Below, piece by piece: positions 12,769 through 14,604 of a stretch of 14,604 bases of DNA. Positions within the stretch are counted from its first letter, which is position 1. Every line of letters begins with the position of its first letter. A program made the translations under genes and the position numbers. The notes beneath the pieces were generated by a model, which saw nothing but the letters and a program-made list of their open reading frames with translations, did not search any database and was not told the origin of the DNA. Source of the stretch: Spirochaetales bacterium (GTDB lineage: Bacteria > Spirochaetota > Spirochaetia > JAGLYY01); the NCBI GenBank assembly GCA_023131935.1, contig JAGLYY010000028.1:1-14604 (forward strand), given 5' to 3'.

Positions 12769-14403
12769 ATGATCGCTGCGCAAAATATATCCCTCTCCTT
12801 CGGGGAGAAATTTCTTTTTAAAAATGTAAACATCAAGTTTATCCCTGGTAACTGTTACGGTGTCATTGGCGCCAACGGTGCAGGAAAATCTACCTTTTTA
12901 AAGGTCCTTTCCGGTGAGATAGAATCAACAAGTGGAGAAGTAATTACCGGAGAAGGCGATCGGATCGCCGTGCTCAAGCAGGATCACTTTGCTTTCGATG
13001 AATTCTCAGTTCTCCATACGGTTATCATGGGGCACAAGCGGCTCTACGATTGTATGGTCGAAAAGGATGCTCTCTACGAAAAACCTGACTTTTCCGAAGA
13101 GGATGGCCTTCGGGCTTCCAATCTGGAAGCGGAATTTGCTGAGCTCGGTGGATGGGAGGCTACTCCGGAGGCTGGAACAATGCTTTCGGAACTGGGAATC
13201 CCCGTAGCCCTTCACGATCGGCCGATGAAAGAACTGGAGGGGGGGCATAAGGTGCGGGTATTGCTCGCTCAGGCACTGTTCGGCAGTCCCGATATCCTGC
13301 TTCTGGATGAACCGACCAACCACCTGGATCTGGAATCGATCACCTGGCTCGAAGAGTTTCTCTACAAATTCCCAAATACGGTTATTGTTGTAAGCCACGA
13401 CAGGCACTTTCTGAATAAAGTTTGTACCCATATCGCGGATATCGATTTCGGACGTATTCAGTTACATGTAGGAAACTACGATTTCTGGTATCTATCCAGC
13501 CAGCTTGCCACGAAGCAACGCAAAGATGAGAAAAAACGGCGGGAGGATAAAGCTAATGAACTGAAGGAGTTCATCCAGCGGTTCAGTTCGAATGCCTCGA
13601 AAGCCCGTCAGGCAACCAGCCGGAAAAAACTGCTTCAAAAATTGACCATCGATGATATTCAACCATCTTCCAGACGGTCTCCGTTTATGAACTTCAAACC
13701 TGAACGGGAATGCGGCAAAAACATTCTTTCTGTTGAGAATTTATCAAAATCCATCGATGGTGTTGAGATCTTCAAAGGGTTAAACCTCACCATCAATCAG
13801 GGAGATAAAATCGCCCTTGTCGGCCCTGACCATCTGAAAAAAACAACCTTTTTGCAGATGATCACTGGAGAACTTCAGCCTGACGCGGGGGAGATAAACT
13901 GGGGAGTAACTATCAGCTGGGGATATCTTCCGAAGGATAATAGCTCCTATTTCGAAGATAACCTGAATCTCATTGACTGGCTTCGTCAGCACACCACCAG
14001 TGATGACGAAACCTTCATCCGTGGATTCCTCGGGAGGATGCTCTTTTCAGGCGAGGATTCCCTGAAAAGCTCTACCGTTCTTTCCGGAGGAGAGAAGGTC
14101 AGGTGTATGTTTTCCAAACTGATGCTTTCAGGGGCAAACACCCTGTTGATCGATGAGCCGACAAATCACCTGGACCTTGAAGCTATCACCGCTTTGAACA
14201 ACGGTCTTATTGATTTTTCCGGGGTACTGATCTTCTCCTCTCACGATCATCAGTTTGTCGACACCATAGCAGACAGGATCATTGAATTTACACCGGGTGG
14301 AATAATCGACAGGATGATGCGTTTTGATGATTACCTTAATAGCGAGGAAATTCGGAGTATCAGGGATGAACATTATCATTCTCATTTAAGGCTCACCATA
14401 TAG
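12769..14403 (+). CDS. ABC-F family ATPase, YkpA/YbiT-like
   Basis: The 544 residues hold two tandem ABC ATPase domains and no membrane segment, the layout of ABC-F translation factors that act at the ribosomal E site. NBD1 has Walker A GANGAGKST at 34-42, signature LEGGH at 156-160, Walker B ILLLDEP at 176-182 with E181, and the SHD switch at 209-211. The charged interdomain linker (~245-315, rich in Lys/Arg/Glu) corresponds to the P-site tRNA interaction motif. NBD2 has Walker A GPDHLKKTT at 352-360, signature LSGGE at 438-442, LLIDEP at 459-464 with E463, and SHD at 491-493. NBD2's Walker A and NBD1's signature are both degenerate and together make one composite site, while the other is canonical. 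The phrase YLPKDNSSYF resembles YkpA-type members. It may gate translation in response to nucleotide levels; antibiotic resistance is not implied. AAGGTGGA precedes ATG 12769. Confidence 0.93.
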   Translation: MIAAQNISLSFGEKFLFKNVNIKFIPGNCYGVIGANGAGKSTFLKVLSGEIESTSGEVITGEGDRIAVLKQDHFAFDEFSVLHTVIMGHKRLYDCMVEKDALYEKPDFSEEDGLRASNLEAEFAELGGWEATPEAGTMLSELGIPVALHDRPMKELEGGHKVRVLLAQALFGSPDILLLDEPTNHLDLESITWLEEFLYKFPNTVIVVSHDRHFLNKVCTHIADIDFGRIQLHVGNYDFWYLSSQLATKQRKDEKKRREDKANELKEFIQRFSSNASKARQATSRKKLLQKLTIDDIQPSSRRSPFMNFKPERECGKNILSVENLSKSIDGVEIFKGLNLTINQGDKIALVGPDHLKKTTFLQMITGELQPDAGEINWGVTISWGYLPKDNSSYFEDNLNLIDWLRQHTTSDDETFIRGFLGRMLFSGEDSLKSSTVLSGGEKVRCMFSKLMLSGANTLLIDEPTNHLDLEAITALNNGLIDFSGVLIFSSHDHQFVDTIADRIIEFTPGGIIDRMMRFDDYLNSEEIRSIRDEHYHSHLRLTI

Positions 14404-14444
14404 GACAGGATTATTCTTCCTTTAAATTGAAGTGAAAACATGAT

Positions 14445-14492
14445 AGGCTGTCGGTGACTGGAGTTCCCATGATCCGACGGCCTGTTTTTTTT
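14445..14492 (+). terminator. Intrinsic terminator after the ABC-F gene, overlapping the next start codon
   Basis: AGGCTGTCGG (14445-14454) pairs with CCGACGGCCT (14474-14483), ten pairs with one G-U, followed by G and T8 (14485-14492). The 19-base loop contains TGGAG (14459-14463) and ATG (14469-14471) of the next gene, whose codons 2-8 form the right arm and T-run. Confidence 0.75.
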
Positions 14493-14604
14493 CTTATTTT
14501 TCTTCTCATCCCAGTCATAGCCACTCTACACGCTATTGATAATCTCTGGCAGTTCCCAACCGGGGGAAGAATTCTAAGCCGTCCCGTGGAAGATGACGAT
14601 GGAC
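14469..14604 (+). CDS. Secreted PQQ-propeller-like protein (3' partial)
   Basis: The frame is open from ATG 14469 to the right edge (45 codons). It begins with a clear secretion signal: MIRR, then the hydrophobic core PVFFLIFLLIPVIAT and a likely cleavage after LHA (residue ~22). The following NLWQFPTGGRILSRPVEDDDG resembles the first blade of PQQ-type beta-propellers (W-x-F-x-T-G-G-x-I-x-S-x-P-V, as in BamB-like proteins), suggesting a periplasmic or outer-surface repeat protein. TGGAG at 14459-14463 lies five bases before the ATG. The start lies inside a terminator hairpin of the upstream ABC-F gene. With only 45 residues visible, the propeller call is tentative but the signal peptide is convincing. 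Confidence 0.7.
   Translation, partial: MIRRPVFFLIFLLIPVIATLHAIDNLWQFPTGGRILSRPVEDDDG

Noticed and set aside
1..14604. CRISPR arrays, tRNA/rRNA genes, insertion sequences or phage genes
   Set aside because: No regularly spaced repeats, cloverleaf-like elements, transposase or phage motifs were seen; intergenic gaps are all short (largest about 230 bases).

Overview
The window (14,604 bases, moderate GC, densely coding on both strands) looks like chromosomal DNA of a free-living spirochaete. This is inference from gene resemblance, not a search. The supporting traits are a groES without groEL beside it, a short RpoD/RpoS-like sigma factor, a pyrophosphate-glycolysis enzyme (pyruvate, phosphate dikinase) and a YkpA/YbiT-type ABC-F protein. 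I see no rRNA, tRNA, insertion sequence, phage or CRISPR array. Most genes are housekeeping or regulatory.

Layout. Bases 1-2395 (+) hold the 3' part of a cytosolic PAS-type histidine kinase, overlapped by its NtrC-family sigma54 response regulator. Converging on it (2403-3790, -) are a short class III J-domain protein and, upstream of that, a DapF-fold protein whose two catalytic cysteines are both replaced. Across a 95-base divergent promoter region lies a large + strand gene fusing a RadC-type JAMM (JAB) metalloprotease-like domain to a DinG/XPD-type Fe-S helicase (3886-6351). A bidirectional terminator separates it from groES (6467-6733, -). Divergent from groES is a TPR protein with an unrecognised C-terminal half (6888-7484, +), then a 290-residue sigma70-family factor (7718-8590, +). 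A near-consensus -24/-12 (sigma54) promoter lies directly upstream of the sigma factor. Next come ppdK (8725-11388, +), a MagIII-like HhH-GPD DNA glycosylase (11466-12185, +), a convergent DivPAP/YuiD-type membrane phosphatase-like gene (12158-12610, -), an ABC-F ATPase (12769-14403, +), and the first 45 codons of a secreted PQQ-propeller-like protein running off the right edge (14469-14604, +).

How the parts may work together. The most suggestive regulatory picture is a sigma54-to-sigma70-family cascade, in which a sigma54 promoter drives an alternative sigma factor, as with rpoS of Borrelia. An NtrC-type activator/kinase pair sits about 5 kb away, but no activator site links them in this sequence. 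Transcription units are well punctuated: four strong hairpin terminators are visible, and two are unusual. The one after ppdK appears to contain the promoter of the next gene. The one after the ABC-F gene carries the next gene's ribosome binding site and start codon in its loop. The best candidates for less-described biology are the JAMM-DinG helicase fusion, the apparently catalytically dead DapF paralogue, and the sigma54-driven sigma factor.
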